DNA of 64,000 bases, taken from assembly GCA_028554755.1 (NCBI GenBank), contig JAPTOF010000016.1, positions 6,733,001 through 6,797,000 of the forward strand. The letters are read 5' to 3'. This stretch comes from Cordia subcordata (taxonomy: Eukaryota; Streptophyta; Magnoliopsida; Boraginales; Cordiaceae). The translations under genes were made by a program, and so were the position numbers. The stretch's first letter is position 1. Each line of letters begins with the position of its first letter. Under the pieces are notes generated by a model. That model was not told where the DNA came from. It was given only the letters and a program-made list of their open reading frames with translations, and did not search any database. Below are positions 22,925 through 35,589 of the stretch, one piece after another.

Positions 22925-25196
22925 TAACTCATTATTCTTGAACTCATTGAGAAGGTACTGTTTTTGGATTACTGTAAACAACCAACAAGAAAACAAAGCA
23001 ATGATGTAACAGAAATAAAATAGGCCAGCTCACAGAAAAAAGGGTTTACCACTGGTCAGCAACTGCCTTTTAATGGTTTGTTGAGAAGGTCATTGATGTC
23101 ATTATCAGAAGCTAAACATAGCAAATGTGTCATTTCCTCCAAAGCCCATCTTCTGTATGGAAAAGTCTCCCATCCATGTAAATTATATTACGACCAATCA
23201 TTAACATGTTAGTTAAGGTGGTAACAGTATCATTCGCGTAAAGAAAAAATACAAGTTTGAATTTTGAAAAACGTCATTTATTGGGAGAGCTTTTTCTTCC
23301 TTGCTTCTTGAGCAATTTACCATTTGACCATATAAACAGTTCACGACTATTGGATGTTGGGCTTTTTTTGAGATGGCTTTTTTTTTTCCCACTCCACAAG
23401 TAGATTTACTGTATAAACAATTCATAACTAGATCGTCCCCATAAAGTTTCATTTCTTTATGATAGTATAAATAGTTTATAACCATTAGATCCTTTTGAAA
23501 AAGTCATACCATTTCTTTATGACTGCATAAATAGTTCATAATCGTTAAATCTTTCTCATAAAGTCGTAATACTATAATGAACACAGTATTATACCTTTTC
23601 AGTGTCATCCTCCAATTACATAAGAGATATTTCATTGTAGGATTATGATGAGGTGGGATTCAAGCCAGTTCATCAATTCAAAAAGAAAGAACTAATAGTT
23701 TACAACACTGTCTGGCATTGGGGAACAAGTTTGATCTTATAATTTCACAAACACAAAATATTGGCTGGACCACCATAACATGGCATCTAGCAATGGCTCC
23801 TAAAATTTGCCTCAGACACTGCCATCCAGCTGCCTTCTTCAAGGCATAACTAGGAATAAACAAGAGACAGCTGGCTTTGTGCACGAATCTTCTTCTATAC
23901 ATGTAGTTCGCAAAAGATTAAAATTCATTTTCAAACTTACTAAACGGGATTATAGTTCATATTTTGGCAAGATGTAGTTTTTATGACTCAAAGCTCATAA
24001 TTTCCTGACCGTGCAATAACGATTTTACCAGACACATCAATGCTACCGTTAAGGATGCATCTACATCAATCTGGAAAAGTTTGTGAAGAGATTAGCATCA
24101 GCATTGACAAGATGCTGCAGAATCTGAGAAAGATCCCAGAACTATAATGATGAGATATGAGCCTGAATGAGAATCGATCGGTTTGTTTGTAAGTCTTAAT
24201 GTGAATATAGACATGGTAACTACTTTCTGCTCAACTTCTGGACCTAGAGTCAATTGCAGGATAATCTTCAAAATGGTAACTGTTCAAAGGCAATTTTGAC
24301 ATTAAAATGATAAAATGTGATATAGCAATTCAGAACTACTATTTTTAAGTTTTTCCCTGAGTCTCACCCTCGAATATTCATGTTCTGCTATGCTGACTGA
24401 ATCTGTCATGTACAACTTTGGAAAGTTCACAGGACCAAGTTTCCTTTTTCCTATACACATTGTATAGGAGGACCAAATTTATTATTATTTTTTTAAAAAG
24501 GAAGAAGAAGAAGAAAAAGAAGAAGAAATTCATTAGAGGAGCAAAATATGAACATGACAATACAACATCTGTGGCTAATTTGCACATCTATAGTAGATAT
24601 TCAGTAAATTAATACTGCAAAAAAGTCATCTGAGATGATCAAAGCACTTCCAAAAGCATACAGGAAGATCTTCATCCATAATTGGAAAATATAAGCTATG
24701 ATTCTCGAAAGATAAATCATCTTTTACTTTCCTAAATATCATCACAGAGAATATCAAAATATTTATAAATACAAAAAGGAAAGAAAAAAAAAGAAAAGGA
24801 AAAAGAGAAGATGGTGTACACGGCTTTACATCTCAATCCGTCGTTACTTCCTCTTCATTTCCCCTTCTCCCCTGCAGCCTTGTTTTGTTCTATTTTCGGG
24901 TTGCTTTGGGCGCTTTTCTACTTTTTTTGGGTGGGGGGGGGGGGTGTGGAGTTGCTGAGGGGGAACAAAATTTCTATTTACCAGCCTCTAGAATAGCAAC
25001 GCAATCCTGCAACACTATCCTAAGCTGCTCTGCAAGAGCAATTACAACTACTCTACCCGATTGTCAAGTGGACGACTTGACAGTCTCAGTGAGAAAAAAC
25101 TGATGTTACAACGAACAAGAAACAAGCAGATGCAGCTCCACAGAAGGCTTTGCTTTTGCTATGTCTCGCTGTAATATCTGTACAGATGATGCCTAC
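22925..25196. other. Intergenic DNA and 3' UTR side of the acyltransferase gene
   Basis: No gene is recognised. It holds a four-copy ~60-bp repeat (23325-23570), a purine run at 24500-24530 and a poly-G run at 24933-24945. The 3' UTR of the minus-strand acyltransferase ends somewhere in the last few hundred bases. Confidence 0.5.
23325..23570. repeat. Diverged ~60-bp tandem repeat, about four copies
   Basis: Each copy carries a form of GTATAAATAGTTCATAACC(A/G)TTAGATC followed by an AAAGTC-like end. The copies at about 23455-23510 and 23515-23570 are the closest pair. Function unknown. Confidence 0.65.
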
Positions 25197-28100
25197 TCAC
25201 TGTTCTTTCTGAGCTTTAGATCTGACAGGCTTTGCTGGTTTGATAATCTTACCAAGAAGGATAAATACTAACGGAAGAATGGTTCCAATATAGCGTACAC
25301 TACAAATGACGAAAGTTGTTTCTTGAAGGCTCAATACCTGTGATTTTCAAAAAGGAAAATGTTACTATCTCAATTTAGCTTGCCAATAAGCACAATTTCT
25401 TCTCTGGCAAATATGAATATACAGAGAAAGGGAAGGCAAAAGATAAAGATCGTACCATGAAACCAACACATGAGTAGTTTAGAACAAGAACTGTATAGGC
25501 AAAGTTCAAGAATCCCAGTAACTTCTTAAACAGGGCTGAGTTAGCTGCTTGCTGCCATCGGTAAATGACTGCTCATTGAACAACAAAAACTACAACTGAG
25601 ACAAACAATTTAAGTGTATTAAGTAATAAACCATAAGTGAGAATGATTAGACAAAAATGCTTCCTTATTTACCTCTTGAACCAGCAATCATCAGAGCAGA
25701 CTGGACAAAGAAGAAGATGTATCCTGGATATAATCCCTGCCATTTAGAGGAAAGATTCAGCAGCCTTTAGACATTAATTGAGTTGCTTCTAAAGTATCAA
25801 AGGGAAAGCAGTTGGAATTGGTAAAGGAAAAATTTAGAGAAACAAGATGACTCTTGAGAAATTAGCCTACAGAAGTGCATCTAATTCTGATATCTATTTG
25901 CCTTTGTATAGCAACTTAAGGGGATAATATACTATATGGAGTTGCTTTGATGTGCTCCAATATCTGTTTGCCTTTATATAGCAACGTAACAGGATAATAT
26001 ATACAATATGGAGTTGCTCTACTCCACTAAAGAATATTGGTCACAGGGAGGTGATATGATAAATGGTGAAATGAGAATCCTATATATAAATAGGGAGAAT
26101 ATGTGATAAGAAAACCTTTTTACCTAATTATAAGCTGAATACAATGTGTAAGATTATCTGACCCTTAATTATTACAAAGCTAAATTTATTTGCAATACTT
26201 GCAAGCAGAATGTGAGAGAAATGGTTGATTTATGTCATCAAGGCTCGATAAGGTTCCAACAGTGTCATGAGAACCTGCACACATTTTCTTACAAGCTCGA
26301 TCAAGGTATTCTGAGAACCATTCCCATTCCAAAATGAATTTTAGGAGGAATAGAGAAAACGGGGGGCGGGGGGGGGGGGTGGTTGGTTGGGAGAGAGTTT
26401 CACTGAACCTCTCGTCTTAGGCTTGACAATCACAAAGAAGCTTTTATACAGTTTCACCAATGGGTAAAAGATGCATTTTGATGAAACATGAAGCTGATAT
26501 ATATGTACTTACATGCCATATAGCACTAATGGTCTGCGTAGTGAGCAATTGGAAGAAACCAGGTCTTTTACCGTTAGGGACGAGCCTCTCATAAACATCT
26601 GTACAGACATTAAGAAATATGATTAAAACAGAGAGTCCATCACCAAACTATAATCACAAATTGCCGGGCGTCTACAATATGTAGGTAACTTCACACCTTA
26701 TGGTGGGAATTTGGAAGGAATGGGGTCAAGTCCCTACAAAGTCAATTCCATCCTTCCAAATAGCACTAAAGACATAAGAAAAGCTCTTTTCCTTGTCTAA
26801 GTTTCACGCTGTTTAATTGATCTATTCTCCTTTCATGAGATGTAGAAAACAATGAGCAATTGCTGCTTGTCATTATCATATCCTATTCAGATTCTTCTGA
26901 ATTGCATGCAAACACCATTTTTAAAACTTCTCACTTAGAAGAGAAAGCCAACCCCTCCTCCTACGTAACCAATGCGCTCAATTATAATATCTAATATGCC
27001 AAAGAAATATAAGCATCATAAAGTCAAGCAGACTTCAAAAGAACATTTGACTCACAGTGTCTAAGCCAAGAGCTAACGTGTATGTTCCATACAAGTGGTA
27101 AATGAACTGAACTCATCGCCAACTCAACCCCCAATATGTCAACGTTCTTTGCACGGTCCCATCGTGATTTAGGCGGAGAAGAGTTAGTCCAACCACTGAA
27201 ACCAAAGCCAGAGATAATGATTGAAACTTCTGAGATTGACCAGATGAAATAATACTTCCAACGAGCAGTGAAGCCAGACAAGTATTGGTAACCCAATCGC
27301 TGCCAGAATCCCCATTCAAGGTACAGTGGTTCACTAAATCGGGAAAGTGGGAAACGGGGTGACAGGTTTACATACACACCCATGCAAAAAGCAGCTTGGA
27401 CAAGCGCTCTTAAGGCTGCAAAAAAAGGTGATGGTGATGCACTTTTTTCTGAGGGCTTCCAGACCTAGAGAAGAAAATACCAAAATGAGTATACAATTAC
27501 CTTTTAAATGAGATTAGACGAAGCAAAAGTAAAATATGATAATAAGACCAACTCACCCCTTTCCTCTCAGTCCAGTCAAGATAGTCTTTCATTTCATACA
27601 CTGGACCAGCAAAATGACTTCCACAACAGAGACAATAACCGAAGTACTCAAGCACTGACGGAAGCCTAAGCAACTGATTTTTCTTTTGTGATTCACGTAG
27701 ATTTTCTCCTTTCAGTAAACCATCATTGTAATTTATCACGCATGATATGATTTTAAGGGTTATCACCATTAAAGCTCCTATAGTATAAAAGAAAAACATA
27801 ACTTAGCTGACTGTTCATCAAGAAAACTGCATGGGTATACGAAAAAGAAAATGTTTTCACCGATATAGGTATAGGACATACAGACGGCACAAAAATATTC
27901 TAATAACAAATAAAGCATAAGTAAATCTTCATCATTTGTTGTTTTGCTAGATCTTTCTATTACTAGGAATGGACAACAATGCACCGAGGTAAAATGGTCT
28001 AAAACCAGCAGAGAGTTTAGCCTAACCTTGCATGAGCTCACATAAGGGAAACAGGTAAAGATCCTGTTCACATAACATTAACCAAAATTTTATTCAATTC

Positions 28101-29406
28101 AGTTGATCATTTATCGGTTCTCAAGCGCAAGAAAGAGAAAGGAAAAATTATTTGAACCAGACCAACCCATATTCCTCTTGTTGTATTCAAAAGGAAGAGT
28201 GTATAGATTTTGCAGCAGGAATACGCACGCCACTCAGACAGCAGAAGACAGGATTACCGTAATTGCTTATTAGTAGTATCAAAATTAAGTACTGATAAGT
28301 TTCATACGAATTTTCCCCATTATCTCTAAGTTAGTAACTTAGATTCACAACGTCAGAAAAACACAAATAGCGAATGATTTTTCAGATGAATATAATTATC
28401 AGAATCAGATAAAATGATGAATTAGAGAGGAAGCATCTTGATTAGGACATGCTTACCTGTGGCATCAATTCCTCCTTCCTTCCATGCATCTCCACTCATA
28501 TAGTATACATGACTACACAAATACAGGTACAAAACCAATCAAGAGTCTAAAATATTATCTATGGAGATGCAAAATCTTGACTTCAGACATTTACATAGGA
28601 AAGCTTATATTTGATTAGAAGACAAAAAATTAGTCACATATGTCTCCAGCAAGGCGGTACATATAGCAGAAGCGACAGGACACATGACAAAATGAAATCT
28701 CTTTTTACCTAAAAACTACAGAAATACATATTACATTCACTATATGTTGAACTAAGCATTGCAGCAGTAAATGAGGCAAAGCGAAAAGGAAAAGCAATAG
28801 CACAAAGTTGTTATTGCATTGTGAATTAATGATATGGAAACGAAACTGAATATAGTGAAATACAGAAACAGCAAAACCCGGAAAGAAAAATCCAATCTTT
28901 ACAAATAAAGATCCAAAAAAATCATAAAGATGCTAATTTGAATTAAAAAAAAAATGCAAGCAAAACTAGAACAAAAAATCAATCAATGCGAGCCTACCAT
29001 CCAATCTTTACCAATAAGATCCAGAAAAAGGTCAGAAAGATGCTAATTTGTATAAAAATGCAAGCGAAAACAGAAAATTCAAAGCAGAGCAAACTTACCA
29101 TCCAATGAGGTAAGCAAAGGTGACGAAGAAAGCGATGATCCCACAATGCTGCCTGCAGAGAATCATCGAGGCGTAACCCAACAGCATTGGCACCAAGAAG
29201 TGTAAGTTCGACGAGAAACCAAACGAAAAGTACGACAAAACGGCGCCGCTTAGCGCCCCGTAGACGTGTCGACCGGCCGCTCCGCCGGGCACGAACCGGT
29301 GGAGATAGCTGACCGGGATCGTCGCCGTGAAGCACAGCAGGAATCTAACCACCGGCACCGATACGCCGATCGCCGACGCCATTATCTCCAACTCCGGCAA
29401 CTCCAT
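25197..29406 (-). CDS. MBOAT lysophospholipid acyltransferase (LPLAT1/2 type), eight exons
   Basis: Minus-strand exons: 29406-29099, 28512-28457, 27777-27557, 27464-27056, 26598-26513, 25736-25673, 25568-25456, 25337-25197. All introns are GT/AG and the spliced frame is 465 codons ending TGA. This multi-pass endoplasmic reticulum enzyme transfers acyl groups from acyl-CoA to lysophospholipids (mainly lyso-PC) in the Lands cycle. MBOAT features: 'VINYNDG' (about 135-141), 'FTARWKYYFIWSISE' (about 260-274), 'WDRAKNVDILGVE' with Asn near 302, and the catalytic His 360 in 'SAIWH/GLYPGY', split exactly at the exon 5/6 junction. The C-terminus is Lys-rich ('KPAKPVRSKAQKEQ'), like the ER-retrieval-type tails of the family. 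Length matches Arabidopsis LPLAT1/LPLAT2. Intron 1 has a tandem duplication reaching the donor site. I see no inactivating change. Confidence 0.95.
28889..29105. repeat. Tandem duplication in acyltransferase intron 1 touching the splice donor
   Basis: 28889-28970 and 29009-29072 share AATCCAATCTTTAC, AAGATCCA and AGATGCTAATTTG...AATGCAAGC words. The real donor context (ACTTACCATCCAAT, 29093-29106) is echoed by GCCTACCATCCAAT at 28992-29005, which would read as a second donor, ATG|GTAGGC, on the minus strand. Use of that site would extend exon 1 by 101 nt and meet a stop at once. Confidence 0.65.
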
Positions 29407-30239
29407 ATCTTCCCTCTCCTTTTTCCTTCTCTTTCTCGAACCGGGTCGTGTCGGATCTTTTTGTGAGCGGAGGATCGGGGTCGCTTTGCTGCGTTCAAAT
29501 AGATGTCTTTATGACCCAACGCGCGGGCAAATGTATGCGTTTATTGACAAAAGAACGCGTTTGTGATGTTGAGTCAAAAAAAAAAAAGTGTTTATTTGTT
29601 TTGAAGTGAAATGAAGAAAAAAATAGGGAAAGGATAAATGAATTTGAGGGACAGATTTAAGAAAGGGAAATTTGTGGTGAAAGAAAAAAGTGGGGAGGGT
29701 AAAATGTGGACATTTGTTTGGTTTAGGTTATTTATTTAGGATAAGCCAAATATTAGTTAAACGATGGATTTTAAGAATTTGTTTGGATGGATTTTAAAAA
29801 AAATAGAATTTTTTTTATTTTTTAATAATAACTATTTGATTTAGTAAACAAATTTTTTTTTTATTTTTTAAATTGCTAAGAAACCATTTCTCTACCAGAT
29901 TTTTTTTTTTCCCTTGGGACATGACCAGTAACATTAAAAGTACAGAACATTGTTTTATAAACCACTAAGCAAACATTTTTCTCTGCAGAATCTATCAAAA
30001 TGATTCAATTAACAAATGCATGGTATGAAAGACTTATAGCAAATGCTTCCAAACTAATATACTGACACAGATATATAACAAACAATAAGAGCAAACAAAT
30101 AACAAAAAAAAGAACAAGTCATCAACATTTATTCGAACAAATATCGTATGTCTCTAGAATTTTCACAAAGATGTTAAGGATGAGAAACATGATGAATCAC
30201 AAGCACCCTCTCACTAGTCATCCAGAAAATTAACATACA

Positions 30240-30560
30240 ACTTGCTTGGTGGAGTATGTAAGCACTAATCTCCACCATCCAAGTAATATCGTGTCCGCCC
30301 ATCACCCTCCAACAGTGGATTGCATCTTTAGCATTCTCTTCTTCCTCCAATTGTCACGTAGACTGCAAGTGGAGAAGAGCCCCGACAGAAACAAAATGTC
30401 CTTCGAGAGTTCAGGAGCTATCCAAACTAATCCTACTCTTCCACGTCGAAAAACTACCTCCCTCAATTGATGGCCTCTTGGGTTGAATTTCTGGAGGATG
30501 CACATCAAAAATCTCTGAGAAACCAGCATTGATTGTCATTTTCTCGTCCAGCTTACTAAG
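30240..30560 (-). pseudogene. Unassigned coding-like fragment
   Basis: On the minus strand one frame reads 'LDEKMTINAGFSEIFDVHPPEIQPKR...' from about 30555, has higher GC than its surroundings and lacks stops for about 45 codons before breaking. An adjacent frame stays open to 30302. I do not recognise the family. It may be a gene scrap carried by a transposon, or chance. Confidence 0.25.
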
Positions 30561-30659
30561 AATCAAGCCCAAAATTTATGGTCCAACTATCTCTTTAACT
30601 ATCATTGTCTCTTCAATTATCGTTCTTAAGGTTTAATTTTCAAAGCCTCTTTTAGAAAA

Positions 30660-31260
30660 TAACTAAATATACATCGATGCAATGCACGACATATTTTTTA
30701 ATATAAAAATATTTTTTTTATAAAAATCAAATAGTAAACACTACATAAAAATATGTTTATAAATAATAAAATATATTACGGGAAAGTGTAACAAGTTCTA
30801 AAAAATAATTAATTATAGAAAATATATGCCTTAAAAATAACCAATTAGCAAATAATAAGTTAATTATTCAATTGTAATTTGAAATTGAACAAGTCTTGAA
30901 TAATAAAATTTTATATAGGGATTACAAAAGAAAAACAAAGACAGCATTAATAAAAATGTAAGGTGAACAATGATTTAAGTATATTAGCTTTTAATAAAAT
31001 ATTAAAGATTAGATATTTATTACTTTTTCAAAGATAATAATTAAAAAAGTACCATAACATTTATTTAAGAATGTTCTATAACAAATATATATATATATAT
31101 AAATGTATATATGTACACATATACATATATATAGAGAGAGAGAGAGAGAGAAAGTCATATATTCTATTTTTTTAGAAAATGATATAATATCACTCTATTT
31201 ATGAAGAAACAGTGAAATCTCGACATCTAATTTGTTACACGGAAAAACAGAGCTACACTA
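30660..31260 (-). repeat. Dispersed AT-rich repeat (copy 1)
   Basis: Words such as TTGAAATTGAACAAGT, AAATTTTATATA-GGATTACAAAAG and TAGATATTTATTACTTT recur in order, diverged, at 49677-49970. The left edge near 30672-30691 carries a CGATGCAATGCACGACAT hairpin-like word resembling Helitron 3' ends in reverse orientation. It contains the compound (TA)n/(GA)n microsatellite at 31088-31153. Confidence 0.5.
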
Positions 31261-32607
31261 TACAGAATTAAATTTTAATAAAAGAAAGTTTAACATATAA
31301 AAAATAAGAATTTTTTTTTGAGCAAGTACAAATTGGACTGAACCTCCGAATAACATATAACTAGAAAATATCCCATGCATCCAAAAGGGAGAAATAAATA
31401 TTTTTTAATATCTTTATTTATTGTTGATAGTTAATTATGTATCTTTAGTATTATATAACGATAAAATATTTGTTAAATTTGATTTATCAAAATTCCGGTT
31501 AGAATGATAGTTAAATTTAAGTCAATTATGAAATTAAATCAACTATGAAATTTGTTTAAATCATCCTATCATTGAGAATTGATCAAATCGATCAATCTAC
31601 TACAAATCACTAATTTCACATATTTGGATATATATATATATATATATATATATATTGATTTCAAAATATTTTTTGGGCATAAATAAGTTTTGCTTTGTTG
31701 TTTTACTATAAGTAACATACGCTTATAATATTGTATCTATAGGAAAAATTAAAATAAGAAGGTAAAAGAATTTTAAAAAAAAAAAAGTCGCTTTTTTGGA
31801 TTACATATACGTAAAAGTTATTCAAGGGTGTTATGGGGTTATCATAGTTGATTGTTAATTTTGGCAATAATTTATTAATTTGAAGGATTAATTTCATGGT
31901 CAAGGAACCTATTTGAGAATTTATTTAAAATTCAGAAACTAAAATACCTTGTTTCAAATTAGAAATGTCAGAATAATTTAATATGCATTTTTTTAACACT
32001 TCCATTTTATACGAATTATATAGTAATGTTATGAGCAAATCAATCTTAATTTACTAACCTCACCCTCTGTTTGCATGTTTCTTGTATGATTATTTGAAAA
32101 TTTAAACATGAAAGGCATATTCAAAGTTAAAATTTCACATAAGTGTATAACAAACACATCAATAGTGTGTTCACTTACTACCACGTCGGTAGACCAAGTA
32201 TTGCAACATGATAGCCTTTTATTATGCTTCGGGTAGTATCCCGCAAAGTTGAACCTTTCCATCGCTCTTTTCGGCCATTTAGAACCATCCAATTAGAAGC
32301 TTTCTTGTGGCGGTCGGGGTTGTGGAATTTGGATCTTCTTGTAGTGAAGTTGTTTCTTAAATTTAAACAAATAAATTTAGATCATCTAAATAAAATATTA
32401 CCAATAATTTAAAAAATGACATTTATTTTTTTTTTGAAAAAATTACTTCCAACCATGATCTAATCCGCTATCATTCAATATCTTTCATAACCAAAATCTC
32501 TCTCCCATAGCCAATATCTCCTCTCCTCTCTCACTAGCAAGAACATACTACAGATCCATTGTAGAGTTGGAGAAGCTGGCACTGTATACAAAAAATCCTC
32601 ATAACAG

Positions 32608-33038
32608 TGTAAGAATATTGGACTCCATAGTTTAATAAGATGAAGTGTAGATGTCCATACCATGTGTGTGGATTAAATATTGGCTTATAGTCATTAGACT
32701 TGTGATAGGTAGGCTTATAATTAAATTAAAAATTTTGATTGGTCCTCTCTCCTATCTCTGAAAGGATGTGACTATTTTTGAAAAGGCACAACTTATATAT
32801 GAAAAGTCATAATTGTTCTTTTAGTCTTTATAAAAGAACAAGTCTTTATCTTAATTTCCCATTAGACAAATATAGAGACAAAGAACAATCAGTTAACAAA
32901 GATTCTAGGTGATATCTTGAAGTAAGAACGTGTATATGTGAAATAAACAGGTAATTTTGTTTTACTATAGTTCTCAATCCTATTTATATTAGTGTTCATA
33001 CATTTAACATGTTTGTGGCATATATATTTTTTCCAACA
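32608..33038 (+). repeat. Probable long terminal repeat (5' LTR) of a retrotransposon
   Basis: The segment starts TGTAAGAATATTGG and ends TTTTTTCCAACA (TG...CA), has a TATA-like word TTATAAAAGAACAAG at about 32828-32842, and is followed two bases later by a primer binding site. About 430 bp fits a Ty1/copia LTR. No second copy was seen downstream, and no gag or pol follows, so the element is a remnant. The left edge is my best guess. Confidence 0.45.
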
Positions 33039-33040
33039 TA

Positions 33041-33052
33041 TGGTACCAGAGC
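33041..33052 (+). other. Primer binding site, initiator-Met tRNA type
   Basis: TGGTACCAGAGC differs at one position from the complement of the 3' end of plant initiator tRNA-Met (TGGTATCAGAGC), a very common plant retrotransposon primer site. It sits directly after the putative LTR end. Confidence 0.65.
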
Positions 33053-34161
33053 TTACATGCTTAAATTTATGAACCTAATTTTTGTGTATAATTGTAAAAA
33101 TATACATACAAATTCATATGATATTTAATAATTGTTATTTGGAAATTCAAAATACTGTCTGTTTTCCTATCATGTAAAAAACGAATAATGTCGTTTATAT
33201 CATGAATTGAGATTGATATTTGCACATATATCAATTTTGTTGTTCATGTACCATAATCAGTGATGCATATTGGTTCGTATGGGTTCATGGAATTCAATGA
33301 TGTATGAACTTATATGGGTTCATCGCTTAATGATGCCAAAACCACATAAATGAATTTAGAAGAAAATGCACGCGCACACACTAACCATTTCCTCAATCGG
33401 TGCATATTGAGACTCGCCATGATGGTGAAGATTGAATCATGTCAGATGAGTTTTCACATAATTGTCTCACATGTCCATATAGTTTTTCATTTTGGATGAT
33501 AGCGTTATAGTCAACAATTTGATTATTTGCAGCCATATCATAAACTTTGGTTGCATGCAGTGATTCGCACAAGAATGAGACAGCAGAGAGATTGAATTTT
33601 GTGAAAAGGCCTGTTGCCTCTCTTCGCAAAGGCTGAGGTTTCGTTTTCTGTTATGAACCAAAAACCTTCTCTTTCTCGCACACTTTTCTGATCTCTTGCA
33701 TATCTGTATATAATAATTATAAGCAAAAAAAACTATCAAGAGTTGCAACATTAAAGTTGTTGCAGTTTATGAGTTTCGATTGTGTCAGCATCTTCTCATT
33801 TTTGGTTGATTGTGGTCGGATGCAAATGGTGACTTACATGTGAGATTAATCTCACCATTAATTGATGAATTAGTTACGTAACTTATGGCAATAGTACTGG
33901 TTATTCTTTTTTAATCATGTGAAATATTGAAGGAGATATTTTCATTAAGTTAGAGCATGGAATATTTTATGGGTACGGTTTTTATTTCGTTTGAGACATT
34001 TTATAAGATTATGACTACCAAAATAGTCAAATTTTGTTGGAACTTAGAAATGTAACTAAGTCTTCAAAAATTTTGTATACAGCAATCTTTCTAAAGAAAG
34101 GTATTGTTATATTCTTAATTGAGTGACTTGATTGATGAATTTAAGGACAGCTATTTAATTA
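33053..34161. other. Retroelement leader-like and intergenic DNA
   Basis: No gag or pol domain is recognisable after the primer binding site. A minus-strand frame at 33393-33629 is open for 78 codons but matches no family I know. Confidence 0.45.
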
Positions 34162-34662
34162 GGTTTAAATACAGGGGGTCTACAAGGAAAAAGCTCTATT
34201 TTTATATTTTCTTGTATTTTTTATTTATTTTTACTCATAATTTTATTTGGATAAAATGCCTTTTTTTTTCATGTCTGCACTTCATAGTTTTTGTAAGTGA
34301 ATTAACATTTTTTTTTCTACATATCCAGTTTTCATATTCTTAATCTCTCTCCATAAAATAATTTGCGCAATAAGTCTAAAAATAACATATAGTAGGATAA
34401 ACGAAATAATCACATATTCAAATTAAAGAATATTATATCATATTATGCTAATTTGGACTAAACTAAAAATTTTATATTTTTTTGTCAAGATGGGGTTTAC
34501 ATTTCGCACCCAAAATCCAAAAATCAAAAATTTCAAAAGAATCAAAGTTGTAATTATCCAAATCTAGAAAATTCGAATCTGATTAGATTGGATAAAATTT
34601 AAGAAAATGGCCAAATGTTTATACTGAAAATTGTGGATCAAGTTTTGCCAATTTAGACAAAA
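34162..34662. repeat. 501-bp direct repeat, copy A
   Basis: It starts GGTTTAAATACAGGGGGTC and ends TTTGCCAATTTAGACAAAA. Copy B at 35590-36090 has exactly the same length and very few differences (small substitutions plus compensating single-base indels), implying recent duplication or strong homogenisation. No ORF, TG/CA ends or primer site, so not typical LTRs. Confidence 0.85.
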
Positions 34663-34754
34663 TTGAAAAATATGAAAAAAAAAGGTTTAAAATCACTTAG
34701 ATTATATTAAAATATTTACAGAAAAATATTAAAACTCAAAATATAAATGTTAAT

Positions 34755-34945
34755 CATTTAGATGAAATAATAATTATATTGTGTTGTGAATTATATATTT
34801 AGGATTTTTAGGAAGGGTTTCAGTTTTTATTTTTCTAATCATTGGATTATATTATGCTAATTTTCATTTAGATGAAATAATAATTATATTGTGTTGTGAA
34901 TTATATATTTAGGATTTTTAGGGAGGGTTTCAGTTTTTATTTTTC
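34755..34945. repeat. 110-bp period tandem duplication between the 501-bp copies
   Basis: CATTTAGATGAAATAATAAT at 34755 recurs at 34865, and both run ~80 bp to AGGGTTTCAGTTTTTATTTTTC with one or two differences. More diverged 'ATTATGCTAATTTAGACT' segments follow, so the 34.1-36.1 kb block is a small repeat cluster. Confidence 0.8.
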
Positions 34946-35589
34946 ATGGTTTTGTTTTTCTTTTTTCTAATCATTAGATTATATTATGCTAATTTAGACT
35001 ATATTGGAAAATAGACATGGAAAAGTTGGATAAAAATAAATATAAAAAATTTAAATTCACTATATTAAAGTGCTTATTTAAAAAATAAAAAGAATTGGAT
35101 TTTCATGATAGGCTCAAGTGTAAATTTCGCACTAGAATTCTAAATTTTAAAAGTCAATAATTGTATGCAACGCGTACAATAATGCGTCACAAAATCCGCA
35201 AGCTTTAGCTTGTTTTGTTAGGCAAAGTTTTGTATATATAGACACATTACGTAGTATTTGAGAGTCAAGTTTTCAAAACAAGTCTTATAGTATATTTCTT
35301 TCATAATAAAAACACGTCTTTTTCCGATGATCCAAATCCATTATATAGTATTTTTATTTCGTCTTCTTATCTTTTTTCCTATTTTCCAAATGTCAAACAA
35401 GTTATCACTATTTTCCTATGTTCAACGAATATCAGTTAATGTCGTGAAAGTGCGGCATTAACCGTTTAACATCCACCGCTAAATGTCTCGTCCAAAAGAT
35501 TTGCGGAACTGATCAATGAATTATTGTCCAAAAGTGTCCACAGGCCCATAATTATTAGCCCACCCAACTAACCATGATGGTTTAATTTT

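Larger units (their letters stand above)
29407..32607. other. Acyltransferase promoter side and AT-rich intergenic DNA
   Basis: The acyltransferase promoter should lie just above 29406; no clear TATA box seen. A coding-like but unassigned fragment lies at 30240-30560 (minus strand; reads 'INAGFSEIFDVHPPEIQPK' before frame breaks). 30660-31260 is a diverged dispersed repeat also seen at 49677-49970. (TA)n and (GA)n tracts lie at 31088-31153 and 31629-31656. Confidence 0.5.

Noticed and set aside
23325..23570. CRISPR-like spaced repeat
   Set aside because: Units are contiguous and diverged with no unique spacers, and the genome is a plant's.
28994..29335. 113-codon frame overlapping acyltransferase exon 1
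   Set aside because: It is in a different frame from the conserved MBOAT N-terminus and runs into intron 1; a shadow frame.
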